A stretch of 47,473 nt of DNA, taken from NCBI GenBank assembly GCA_002050355.1, contig MWYY01000010.1, positions 1 through 47,473 of the forward strand, in the 5' to 3' direction. The translations under genes and the position numbers were made by a program. The notes below the pieces were generated by a model. It saw only the letters and a program-made list of their open reading frames with translations, was not told the DNA's origin and ran no database searches. Below are positions 1-8,487 of the stretch, piece by piece. Source of the stretch: Acidobacteria bacterium 28-9 (GTDB lineage Bacteria > Acidobacteriota > Blastocatellia > Pyrinomonadales > Pyrinomonadaceae). Position 1 is the first letter of the stretch. Each line of letters begins with the position of its first letter.

Positions 1-78
1 TCGTAATACATCGCGCCCGGTTTAATAGTTTTTGCCGCCGCTTCCTGTGCCTCGTAAACAATTTGATAAATCTCTGCC
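1..78. repeat. Inverted copy of part of the aminopeptidase P gene (probable chimeric contig end)
   Basis: Bases 1-78 are the exact reverse complement of 2106-2183, which lies inside the M24 peptidase gene. The match starts at the first base of the window and breaks at base 79. A perfect inverted copy of coding sequence at a contig edge is typical of amplification or assembly chimeras. It means the reading frame that begins at base 32 starts in foreign sequence. Confidence 0.9.
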
Positions 79-1096
79 GCGCTGGTGTTATAATCCGCCT
101 GAAAAAGCACGCGATATTGCCGGAACGCTCGGCGAAATTCGCGGTGAAATTGCAGGCGACAACAAACCTTCGTGGTTCCATAACGGACTTGACATTGCGG
201 GTGCATACGGTGAAACGGCGCGATTTGTGCGCTCGGAAAAAGTTTTACGCCCCGTTTCGGTCGAAAATTTTTCGACTCTGCGCGAGTTAATACGCCTTCC
301 ATCGCTTGGGTATATTCACATTCGTCTTGGGCGCGACAAAGAGGATAAACCATTTGGAGACGAGCGTTTTTTGTTTGGCGTTGAACCAAATTTAACTGGA
401 GTAACCAGCAATTTATTAATCAACAGTCAAATGCAGCGAGCGACAGTTAATAATAACAAAGGTAAATTAAGCGGCGTGCGCGTTCGTCGCGGCGCAAAGT
501 TTGAAGCAGGCGAAGCTATCGGCACATTAAATCTGATGAACCACGTTCATTTAATCGCGGGCGGAAGCGGCGCGGAATTTAACGCGCTGGACGCGCTAAT
601 TTTCCCGAATATCTCCGACACGATTGCGCCGACGATTGAAAAAGTTTTATTGTTTGATGAAAATTGGCGCGAGATTGAAACCGCCGGCTCGAATCAGCGT
701 ATAAAACTTGCGGGAAAGTCGCGCATTATCGTTCGGGCTTTTGATCAAATGAACGGTAACGGCGGAAAACGCAAACTCGGAGTTTACCGTTTGGGTTTTC
801 AAATTTTGCGAGCCGACGAAAAACCGATTACAGATGTTGTTTGGACAATCTCGTTTGAACGGCTGCCGGACGCCGATGCGGTAAAGTTGGTTTATGCGCC
901 GGGAAGTCAATCCGGTTACACGCCGCAGACTTTTTTTAATTATATAGTTTCAAACAGAGTTGACGGCGGCAGTGCGCGCGAAGATTTTTTCGAAGCCGGT
1001 CAGTTGGAAAAAGGCTTTTACATTTTGCGCGTTTTTGCAGCAGACTTTTTCCAGAACAACACGATGCAGGATTTAAACATCGAAGTGGTGAAATAA
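79..1096 (+). CDS. M23 (LytM-type) metallopeptidase family protein, 5'-truncated
   Basis: The visible part carries the LytM zinc motifs: HNGLD (HxxxD) near base 170 and NHVHL (HxH) near base 540. Between them lies the usual beta-sheet sequence with a V-R-R-G-A-K-F type turn. Known members cleave peptidoglycan cross-bridges or act as inactive envelope regulators. The C-terminal third, about residues 200-340, has no recognised domain and looks like a beta-sandwich. The true N-terminus is absent: an open frame runs back to an ATG at 32, but that part is the inverted segment. The stop lies 17 bp before the aminopeptidase P start, so the two genes may be co-transcribed. Confidence 0.7.
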
Positions 1097-1113
1097 CAAT
1101 TTTTATAAAATAT

Positions 1114-2868
1114 ATGAAATTCGAAAGTTTTTTGGGCTTAATTTGTTTGTTTACTTTTTCCGCATTTGCCGGAAATGCTGGAATTATCGAAAAAAATGAG
1201 CCGTCAGCAATCCGTGCGACGCCGGCTGCGCCGAAATTTACAGACGCTGAGAGACAAGCGGAGTTAGCAAAAAGGCGCGCCAAAGTCTTTGGGGCAATGG
1301 ACGATAAGAGCGTCTTGATTCTATTTAGCGCCGAGCCGAAAATTTACACGAACGACGTAAATTTTCTTTATAGACAGGAAAACAATTTATATTATTTAAC
1401 CAATCTCAAACAAAAGGGCGCAACGCTGATTTTGATAAAAGACGGCACGCAAACACGAGAAACTTTGTTTGTGCCAAAGCGTAATCCGGCGAATGAAACC
1501 TGGAACGGCAGAATGTATTCGACCGAAGACGCGATACGCATTTCCGGTATCAAAACCATTTCTGATTCTGCTGAGCTCGATTCTTTTCTCCAGGCAATAA
1601 AAGGTAAAACGCTTAGTTCGTTTAGCGCCGAAAATATATATCTTTTATTGCCTGAAAACGCTAACGATACGGATGGAATGCGCGAATTTGCTGTAGAAAA
1701 AGCGTTTTCTGAAAATATGAGCGGTTATAAAATCAAAAATGCCCAACCGATTTTTTCTGTGCTTCGGCAGGTTAAATCGCCGATGGAGCAACTTCTTCTG
1801 CAGCACGCGATTGACATTACGACCGAAGCTCAAATGCGTGCGATGGCAACCGGCAAAAACATCAGGTGGGAATACGAAACGCAGGCAGAAATCGAATACA
1901 TTTTCCGCAAACGCAACGCTGATTACTGGGGCTATCCTTCGATTGTCGGGTGTGGTCCGAACGCGACGACGCTTCACTATGAAGAATCGCAAGGTGCTGT
2001 CAAATCCGGTGATTTACTACTGATGGATGTCGGCGCGGAATACGACCATTTAACGGCAGATGTAACAAGAACCTTTCCCGTCAACGGTAAATTTTCAAAA
2101 GAGCAGGCAGAGATTTATCAAATTGTTTACGAGGCACAGGAAGCGGCGGCAAAAACTATTAAACCGGGCGCGATGTATTACGAACCGGTAAACGCGGCTC
2201 GGCGAGTTATCGAACAGGGTTTGGCAAAACTCGGTTTGATTTCCGAAGTCGGTGCTTTTGTTCCCGGCACAGAACAGGAAGTTCCCGACGGCAAAGGCGG
2301 AAAACGAACAGTCGGCAGACCGCAATATACTCTCTGGTTTATGCACGGCTGGGGACATTGGCTCGGTATGAACGTCCACGATGTCGGCGATTACAGTAAA
2401 CCGTTCCAAGAAGGTATGATTACGACGAACGAGCCGGGAATTTATATCCGCGAAGATGCACTCGATTATTTACCGAAAACGCCTGAAAGTCAGGCATTTG
2501 CCCAAAAAGTCCGCCCCGCTTTTGAAAAATATAAAAATATCGGCGTGCGTATCGAAGACGATATGCTGGTTACGAAAAACGGCGCCCAATGGATGACGAA
2601 GAATCTTCCGCGTTCTATTTCTGACATCGAAGCGTTTATGACAAAAGCATCGAAAGAATTTGCCTTTCGTAATCCGCAAACAGAATCCAATTGGAAAATT
2701 ACTTTTTTCGATGCTGGTAAAAATTTCTTTTTCGGCAATATCAAAAATGATTTGTTTGAAGCGGACAATTTTTCCAGTGGTAAAACAGTGAAACGCGGTT
2801 GGGTTTCGACAGGAAAAGAAGCGGCAATGTCCGATTTGAGTTCTGCTGAAGATCGGCACGCTGAGTAA
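1114..2868 (+). CDS. Xaa-Pro aminopeptidase (aminopeptidase P, M24B family), exported
   Basis: This 584-residue protein begins with a hydrophobic signal peptide ending near residue 20, so it is probably exported. An N-terminal aminopeptidase P domain is followed by the pita-bread catalytic domain. All five expected metal ligands are visible: D305 and D316 in the segment DVGAEYDHLTAD, H415 in HGWGHWLG, E440 in NEPGIYI and E481 in RIEDDM. The family removes an N-terminal residue that precedes proline, using two Mn ions. The C-terminal extension of about 90 residues after the catalytic domain is longer than in the E. coli enzyme and is not recognised. The gene follows the M23 gene by 17 bp. Confidence 0.9.
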   Translation: MKFESFLGLICLFTFSAFAGNAGIIEKNEPSAIRATPAAPKFTDAERQAELAKRRAKVFGAMDDKSVLILFSAEPKIYTNDVNFLYRQENNLYYLTNLKQKGATLILIKDGTQTRETLFVPKRNPANETWNGRMYSTEDAIRISGIKTISDSAELDSFLQAIKGKTLSSFSAENIYLLLPENANDTDGMREFAVEKAFSENMSGYKIKNAQPIFSVLRQVKSPMEQLLLQHAIDITTEAQMRAMATGKNIRWEYETQAEIEYIFRKRNADYWGYPSIVGCGPNATTLHYEESQGAVKSGDLLLMDVGAEYDHLTADVTRTFPVNGKFSKEQAEIYQIVYEAQEAAAKTIKPGAMYYEPVNAARRVIEQGLAKLGLISEVGAFVPGTEQEVPDGKGGKRTVGRPQYTLWFMHGWGHWLGMNVHDVGDYSKPFQEGMITTNEPGIYIREDALDYLPKTPESQAFAQKVRPAFEKYKNIGVRIEDDMLVTKNGAQWMTKNLPRSISDIEAFMTKASKEFAFRNPQTESNWKITFFDAGKNFFFGNIKNDLFEADNFSSGKTVKRGWVSTGKEAAMSDLSSAEDRHAE

Positions 2869-3215
2869 AAAGAAAATTCCGTGTAAATTCCTTTTCAGCC
2901 CAACAAACAAAATAATTTTTAATGTTTTACTTTAATAGTCATTGAACAGACATTTTACAAAATACTTGAACCTTATAAAATAAGTTAGGATTTTTTATAT
3001 TCGAGTAAAGGTTTTTTCACAGTTCGCTGGAGCGTCGTTCATCTTGCTTACTTGCTCAATTTTAATTTTTTCTTTCAGGCTTTACAAGATTTTAAACTTG
3101 CAGCCTCTTTTTTATTTTTACTAATAAACTATATAATGTCGGCGCAGTAAACTTTATCTTGAGAAACAACTTTAAGTTGTGATATTCCATTCAATTATCA
3201 AAGGCAAATTCGATT
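2869..3215. other. Intergenic region, AT-rich, no gene
   Basis: These 347 bp contain no convincing coding frame or strong terminator. A TATAAT hexamer at 3132-3137 could be the -10 element for the lipid kinase gene, but no good -35 is seen at the right distance. Confidence 0.4.
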
Positions 3216-4217
3216 TTGGCAAAAACTACGAATAAATCTTCTACGAAAAGCAAAAACAATTTTCTGCCGCTTGTTATTGTCAACCCGAAATCTGCTTCCG
3301 GTTCGACCGAGATCCGTTGGGCGCGGATAGCTTCTGATTTAGCGAAAAATCTCGGCGCCTTTGAAGTCGAATTTACACAGAGCGTTGGACACGCCACCCA
3401 ACTGGCAAAAGTTGCAGCGCAGAATGGACGCAGATTTATCATTGCCTGCGGCGGCGACGGCACGATAAACGAAGTTGCCAATGGCATTTTGCAATCAGGG
3501 GAAAAAGAAGCTGAATTGGGAATTTTGCCATCGGGAACCGGCGGCGACTTTCGGCGCTCGCTCAATATGTCTAACACGGCGCGTGAAGCTGCAAAAAATT
3601 TGCGCGACGGTCAAACAAAAACGATAGATGTCGGCAAAGTTACGTTTTTCAATCGTCAAAACCAGGAAACAAGCCGTTATTTTTTGAATGTTTCAAGTTT
3701 TGGTTTAAGCGCGTCAATCAACGAAAGAGTTAAAAAGAATGGCTCGCTGCTGGCGGCTTGGCTTCCCGGCGACACGTTGCGGGGCAAAGCGAAATTTGCA
3801 ATCTCGACTTTGCGGGAGGTTTTTGATTCTGAATTTACGACTGTTCGCGTGCGGATTGACGACGCGGAAGAAAAACTTTTGAACACGATAAATTTTTGCG
3901 TAGCAAACGCGCGTTATTTCGGCGGCGGAATGAAAATCGCGCCCGATGCACGCCTTGATGACGGTTTTTTCGATGTCGTCAATATCGGCGATATAAAAAC
4001 GCCAAAAATAATGCTCAACGCTTTTCGCCTCTACAACGGCTCGCATTTATCGCTCGACGAAGTGAAACACAAAAAAGCCAGGCGTGTCGAAGTTCGTCCG
4101 GTAAACGAAAAGCAAATTATCCATATTGAAACCGACGGCGAATTGCCCGGACGACTGCCCGCAATTTACGAAATCGTTCCAAAAGCCTTAAAAATAAGAG
4201 TTCCAAACAGTATTTAG
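3216..4217 (+). CDS. Diacylglycerol/lipid kinase family protein (YegS/DgkB-like)
   Basis: The 333-residue product is full length for the DAGK catalytic family. It shows the nucleotide-binding signature CGGDGTINEVANGI near residue 82 and the LGILPSGTGGDFRR segment near residue 105. The second beta-sandwich domain includes NARYFGGGMKIAPDA and a DGFFDVV strand. These ATP-dependent cytosolic enzymes phosphorylate diacylglycerol, other lipids or lipid precursors; the substrate cannot be read from sequence. The start is a TTG at 3216 with a weak AAAGG element upstream and no in-frame ATG near it. The gene stands alone on the plus strand. Confidence 0.85.
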   Translation: MAKTTNKSSTKSKNNFLPLVIVNPKSASGSTEIRWARIASDLAKNLGAFEVEFTQSVGHATQLAKVAAQNGRRFIIACGGDGTINEVANGILQSGEKEAELGILPSGTGGDFRRSLNMSNTAREAAKNLRDGQTKTIDVGKVTFFNRQNQETSRYFLNVSSFGLSASINERVKKNGSLLAAWLPGDTLRGKAKFAISTLREVFDSEFTTVRVRIDDAEEKLLNTINFCVANARYFGGGMKIAPDARLDDGFFDVVNIGDIKTPKIMLNAFRLYNGSHLSLDEVKHKKARRVEVRPVNEKQIIHIETDGELPGRLPAIYEIVPKALKIRVPNSI

Positions 4218-4371
4218 CCGCCGATGAACAGGAATAAAACTATTGAAAAACTAAAAGTGAAAAACTAAAAATTTAGATTTTTTATTTTTCACTTTTTACA
4301 TTTCGTTTTTCACTTGTCTCATTTGTGTTAATCTGAGGTTAAATTCTTTGCTTCTTATTTAATAAAATCTT

Positions 4372-7110
4372 ATGCAAAACTCATTTTGCCAATTGATTAC
4401 CGACGCTGCCGAATCACACGCCGATAAAACGGCTATGGAGATAATCGGCGGCGGCGAAGACACAAAATATACTTTCGCACAGATGCTGGACGCGATTCGC
4501 AGCATCGCTTTTCGACTGGAAAAAGAAGGAATTGCTTTCGGTGACCGCGTGGCGTTGATTGGCGAAAACCATCCGCGCTGGGCAATTGCGTATTTGGGAA
4601 TGCTGTTTCGCGGCGCAATCTGCGTTCCGATCGATCCTCACGGCGAGATTGAAACCATTACGAATTTTATCGAAAATTCCGAAGCGAAAATGGCTTTTGT
4701 CGGCGAAGATTTTATAAAAAATTTTTACCAATTGGAAGAACGTCTGGGCAGAAAAATTCCCGCCGTAATTTTGCAGGACGTTCCGTCAAACAATGGCTTC
4801 GAGCAATTTTCTGATTGGATGCAGACGCCGCGCACGCAGGAATTTGATGCGCAGCCGCTTCCGGCGCAAGCAGACGATACGGCGGTTTTGATTTACACAT
4901 CTGGTACGACCGGAACACCGAAAGGCGTTCCGCTGACGCACGGCAATATTTTTTACGAGGCGACGGGCTGTCAGGAAGTGATGCACATTTCGGAAAACGA
5001 AGTGATTTTAAGCGTTCTGCCGCTTTTTCACGTTTTCGCGCAAGTCGCCAATCTTTGGGTCGGCGCCAGCATCGGCACAAAGATTTGTTACGTCAAAGAA
5101 CTCGCGCCCGCCGAACTTGAACGCGCTTTTAAAACCGGCGAAATCACAATGCTCACCGGCGTTCCGCGTCTCTGGTATCTATTTCACAAAAAGATTTTCG
5201 ACGGCGTTGCCGCGCAGCCGAAACCGGTCCAATGGCTTTTCGCAGCGATGCTGAAAACAAACGGGTTTCTGCGTGAAAAGTTCAAAATCAATTTGGGTAA
5301 AAAGTTTTTCAAAAAAGTCCACGACGGTTTCGGCGGAAAACTCGACATCACAATAAGCGCCGGTTCGCGCTTTGATGAAAAAATCGCTCAGGATTATAAC
5401 GCGCTCGGTTTTACGATTATTCAAGGCTATGGTTTGACCGAAACGTGCGGCGCTGTTTCCAGCACCCGCTTTGAAGGTAGTTCGGTCGGTTCGGTCGGCA
5501 CGCCCGTCAACTACGCTGAAATCAAATTGGGCGAGCCGAACGACGACGGCGCGGGCGAAGTTTTGATACGCGGCAAAATGGTTTTCAGCGGTTATTACAA
5601 AAACCCTGAAGCGACAAAAGAAGCATTTACCGAAGACGGTTGGTTCAAATCCGGCGATTTGGGAAAACTCGATGCCAACGGCGACCTTTTTATCGTCGGG
5701 CGTTCAAAAGACGTTATCGTTTTGCCGAACGGTAAAAACATACACCCCGAAGATTTGGAAGTTCAATACTCGAAAACGCCGTTCGTCGAAGAAATCTGTA
5801 TTTTGGGCGTCAAAGATGAATCATCTAATTTGGCGGGCGCGGAAAAACTCATCGCCATTGCTGTTCCCGATTTTGCTTATCTGAAACAAAACAACATCGC
5901 CAATTCGCGCGAAGCGATTCGTCACGAGCTGGACGATTTGGGGCGACAGCTCCCCGAATATCAGCGCGTCCGTGAATACGTCGTCCGCGCCGAACCTTTG
6001 CCGCGCACGGCGACGCGCAAAATAAAACGATTTCAACTGCAAAAGGAAATTGAAGAAAACGGTTTTGATACAACCGGCGCGCCCGACAAAAAGCAGTTGA
6101 CTTTTACCGAAGAAGACAATGCGCTGCTTGCATCAAATATCGGTCAGGCTTTAATCAAAGCCGTCAAACAAAATACGAATGATGTCGAAAAGATTCACCC
6201 GCAGATGAATCTCGAATTTGATTTGGGACTCGACTCTTTGGCACGTGCCGAAGTCTTCGCTTCCCTTGAACAAGCCTTTAACGTCGAATTTGATTCGGAC
6301 AAAGCGGCGAACGCTTTGACCATCGGTGATGTTGTCAAACTCACGCAGGAATTGACCGGCAGCGCCGATGCCCAAATTGTCGGGACGGATTTTAACTGGG
6401 GCAAAATCGTTCGTGAAAGCGACGAGAATTTGCCGGAAGTGCAGGGTATCTTGCGCGACCGACCGTTTTTTAATTTGATTATTTTAGCGTTTTTTAGAAC
6501 GGTAGGTTTTTTGAGTAAAATCCTTTTTGGTCTGGAAGTTTCCGGTGCGGAAAACCTAACAAAACTCAAACGCCCGTTTCTCATCTGCCCAAATCATCAG
6601 AGTTTTCTCGACCCGTTCGTCGTCGCGTCAATTTACCCGTATGATGTTTTGAAAAATACCTTCACTGTTGGCGCAAGCGAATTTTTCCAAAGCAGTTTGA
6701 TGCAGTATCTCGCCCGTTTGATGAACGTCGTGCCGATTGACCCGGACACTCAATTATTAAAAGCGATAAAGGCAAGCGCGACCGGTTTGAAACACGGCAA
6801 AGTTTTGAACATCTTCCCCGAAGGCGAACGCGCTTTCGACGGCGACCTTCATGAATTCAAAAAAGGCGCGGCAATTCTCGCGACCGAATTAGATTTGCCA
6901 ATTGTCCCGGTCGCGCTCGATGGATTTTACAAAGTTTGGGGACGCAGTTCGGGCAAAATCAATTTATCAAAAGTAAAAATGCGCTTCGGCAAGCCTTTTT
7001 ACCCGCGCGAAATCATAAGTTCGGAAATGACAGACGAAGCGAAATATCAAGCCGTAACCGAACATTTGAAACAGACTATTCAGACGATGATTGACGAGAT
7101 GCGAAAATAA
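4372..7110 (+). CDS. Fused acyl-activating enzyme, acyl carrier domain and 1-acylglycerol-3-phosphate acyltransferase
   Basis: This 912-residue protein joins three functions. Residues 1 to about 560 are an AMP-dependent acyl-CoA/acyl-ACP synthetase, with the P-loop YTSGTTGTPKG, GYGLTETCG and GWFKSGDLG motifs. Residues about 585-660 are an acyl carrier domain with the phosphopantetheine site GLDSL at Ser622. Residues about 690-912 are a PlsC acyltransferase with NHQSFLD (H742, D747) and FPEGERAF. The layout suggests activation of a free fatty acid, loading on the built-in carrier and transfer to a lysophospholipid, as in acyl recycling by Aas but with domains in the other order. It is probably membrane associated through a hydrophobic stretch near residue 700. 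The small secreted-peptide gene starts 15 bp downstream. Confidence 0.88.
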   Translation: MQNSFCQLITDAAESHADKTAMEIIGGGEDTKYTFAQMLDAIRSIAFRLEKEGIAFGDRVALIGENHPRWAIAYLGMLFRGAICVPIDPHGEIETITNFIENSEAKMAFVGEDFIKNFYQLEERLGRKIPAVILQDVPSNNGFEQFSDWMQTPRTQEFDAQPLPAQADDTAVLIYTSGTTGTPKGVPLTHGNIFYEATGCQEVMHISENEVILSVLPLFHVFAQVANLWVGASIGTKICYVKELAPAELERAFKTGEITMLTGVPRLWYLFHKKIFDGVAAQPKPVQWLFAAMLKTNGFLREKFKINLGKKFFKKVHDGFGGKLDITISAGSRFDEKIAQDYNALGFTIIQGYGLTETCGAVSSTRFEGSSVGSVGTPVNYAEIKLGEPNDDGAGEVLIRGKMVFSGYYKNPEATKEAFTEDGWFKSGDLGKLDANGDLFIVGRSKDVIVLPNGKNIHPEDLEVQYSKTPFVEEICILGVKDESSNLAGAEKLIAIAVPDFAYLKQNNIANSREAIRHELDDLGRQLPEYQRVREYVVRAEPLPRTATRKIKRFQLQKEIEENGFDTTGAPDKKQLTFTEEDNALLASNIGQALIKAVKQNTNDVEKIHPQMNLEFDLGLDSLARAEVFASLEQAFNVEFDSDKAANALTIGDVVKLTQELTGSADAQIVGTDFNWGKIVRESDENLPEVQGILRDRPFFNLIILAFFRTVGFLSKILFGLEVSGAENLTKLKRPFLICPNHQSFLDPFVVASIYPYDVLKNTFTVGASEFFQSSLMQYLARLMNVVPIDPDTQLLKAIKASATGLKHGKVLNIFPEGERAFDGDLHEFKKGAAILATELDLPIVPVALDGFYKVWGRSSGKINLSKVKMRFGKPFYPREIISSEMTDEAKYQAVTEHLKQTIQTMIDEMRK

Positions 7111-7125
7111 CCGGAGACAGAGTTT

Positions 7126-7299
7126 ATGAAAATCAATGTAACAATGCTTTTTTTAATTGTCATTTCATTGACAATAATAGTGTCTGCCCAAACCGACAGT
7201 TCTTCAAACGTAAAGCTGCCTTTGATGGAAGAAGTAACAAGGCAGGCGCAGAAAGCAAAAAAAGAAGCGCAGGTCGGTTTTAATTCCGTGACTTGCTAA
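7126..7299 (+). CDS. Small secreted peptide, 57 residues, unknown function
   Basis: This short frame has a clear GGAG ribosome binding site at 7113-7116, nine bases before the ATG. The product has a hydrophobic signal sequence ending in VSAQ near residue 22. The mature tail is about 35 residues, rich in Lys, Gln and Ala, and ends in Cys. It follows the acyltransferase fusion by 15 bp and precedes a strong terminator, so it is probably the last gene of that transcript. No family is recognised. It could be a truncated remnant of a longer exported protein. Confidence 0.6.
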   Translation: MKINVTMLFLIVISLTIIVSAQTDSSSNVKLPLMEEVTRQAQKAKKEAQVGFNSVTC

Positions 7300-7345
7300 C
7301 CCGCGTTCATAAATTTACATTTCATTTTACTGTTACGATAAAAGT

Positions 7346-7387
7346 AAAAAGGAAAACCTCGCAAAAATTAGCGAGGTTTTCCTTTTT
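7346..7387 (+). terminator. Rho-independent terminator
   Basis: A perfect 17-bp stem (7346-7362 with 7371-7387), with the loop AAAAATTA and an A-tract/T-tract on either side, closes the lipid-metabolism transcript. It is symmetrical and could also stop transcription of the convergent Asn-rich gene. Confidence 0.88.
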
Positions 7388-7455
7388 CTGTAAATTGTCG
7401 GAAAAGTTCTGCTTTTTCGTAAAAAGAAGCAGGTTAATTAATTCCGCGCATAAAT

Positions 7456-8127
7456 TTATTGCGGAGAATTTACATTGCCGTTTGTGTTGCCGTTTCTGTT
7501 TGAATTTGTATTTTTATTGACAGGACCGCGCGGCTTGCCGGGACTTGGGTTTCGTCCGCGTCTGACGCCAGGTCGGTTGGCATTGCTATTGGTATTGGTG
7601 TTGCCATTCATGTTGGTATTCATATTACCGTTCATGTTTGTGTTGGTATTGCCGTTTGTATTTGAATTAACATTTCCATTGGTATTCATATTGGTATTAC
7701 CGTTCATGTTACCGTTGGTATTCATATTGGAATTCATATTTGAATTACCATTCATATTGGTATTCATATTGGTATTCATATTTGAAGTGCCATTCATGTT
7801 GTTGTTCATGTCTGTATTACCATTCATGTTGGCATTCATATTAGAATTACCATTCATGTCAGTATTACCGTTCATGTTACCGTTCGTATTGTCGTTGGTA
7901 TTGCCTTTGTTTTTCTTGCAGGCTTCTTTACAATCATCAAAGGCTTGTTTGCATTGCGTTTGATTTGCGTTTGCCGCACGTCTGCAAGCCTGATATTGCT
8001 CTGTGCATGCTTTCTGGCATTCGCCGCGGTCGTTTTGTTGACCGCTGATTATCGTCGATACGACAAAAAACAAAGCAAATAGCGCCAACGTTAATCCCGA
8101 AATTGTATAAGTGAATCTCTTATTCAT
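7456..8127 (-). CDS. Secreted Asn/Met/Gly/Thr-rich low-complexity protein with a paired-cysteine head
   Basis: Translation is placed at the ATG at 8127, because GGAGG lies eight bases upstream of it; the earlier in-frame ATG at 8142 has none. The product is about 223 residues. A signal or anchor segment is followed by a helical head whose six cysteines are spaced C-x3-C-x6-C-x10-C-x6-C-x3-C, a mirror-symmetric pattern that suggests a disulfide-linked helical hairpin. The remaining two thirds consist of irregular NMNGNTN-type repeats, then a short basic Pro/Arg segment and more Asn repeats. No enzyme domain is visible. It may be an envelope or surface polymer. The long frame on the opposite strand is its antisense shadow. 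Confidence 0.75.
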   Translation of the reverse strand: MNKRFTYTISGLTLALFALFFVVSTIISGQQNDRGECQKACTEQYQACRRAANANQTQCKQAFDDCKEACKKNKGNTNDNTNGNMNGNTDMNGNSNMNANMNGNTDMNNNMNGTSNMNTNMNTNMNGNSNMNSNMNTNGNMNGNTNMNTNGNVNSNTNGNTNTNMNGNMNTNMNGNTNTNSNANRPGVRRGRNPSPGKPRGPVNKNTNSNRNGNTNGNVNSPQ

Positions 8128-8487
8128 TAATTTATCCTCCATAACTTCTGGTTAATCATGCGCTTCCGGCATGAGATTAGTGTGTTTAAAACCGTCTTTA
8201 TAATTTTTTAAGAGGAGAAACGGCTCGTGTAACCTGTTGCGTTGCAATTTTGAGTATAACAAAATTCCTTAAATCAATCTGTATGAAACCGTACAAACGG
8301 TAAAAAATCTGTTTTAATACTAAGGAGCTGTAAATTGAGTTAAAAAAAGTAAAGGAAAATAAAAAAATGCCGTCAGGTTTAAAGTACAGTTATATTTTAT
8401 AAATATGCCCGCATCAAACAGCTTGTCTTGATTGGTTAATTAAGCGAAAATGACGTTGGAAATTCTTGTTCGTATTTTGGAGAACTT
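8128..8487. other. Divergent intergenic region
   Basis: About 360 bp separate the divergent Asn-rich gene and the CocE-like hydrolase. It must hold both promoters, but I could not fix convincing -35/-10 pairs. No other feature is seen. Confidence 0.4.

Noticed and set aside
7580..7900. CRISPR-like or minisatellite repeat array
   Set aside because: The repeats are irregular 9-18-bp units that keep the reading frame of a low-complexity protein; there are no equal spacers.
7475..7963. Plus-strand hydrophobic open frame of 162 codons
   Set aside because: It is the antisense of the Asn-rich repeats, whose codons read as Val/Leu/Phe on the other strand; it has no ribosome binding site.
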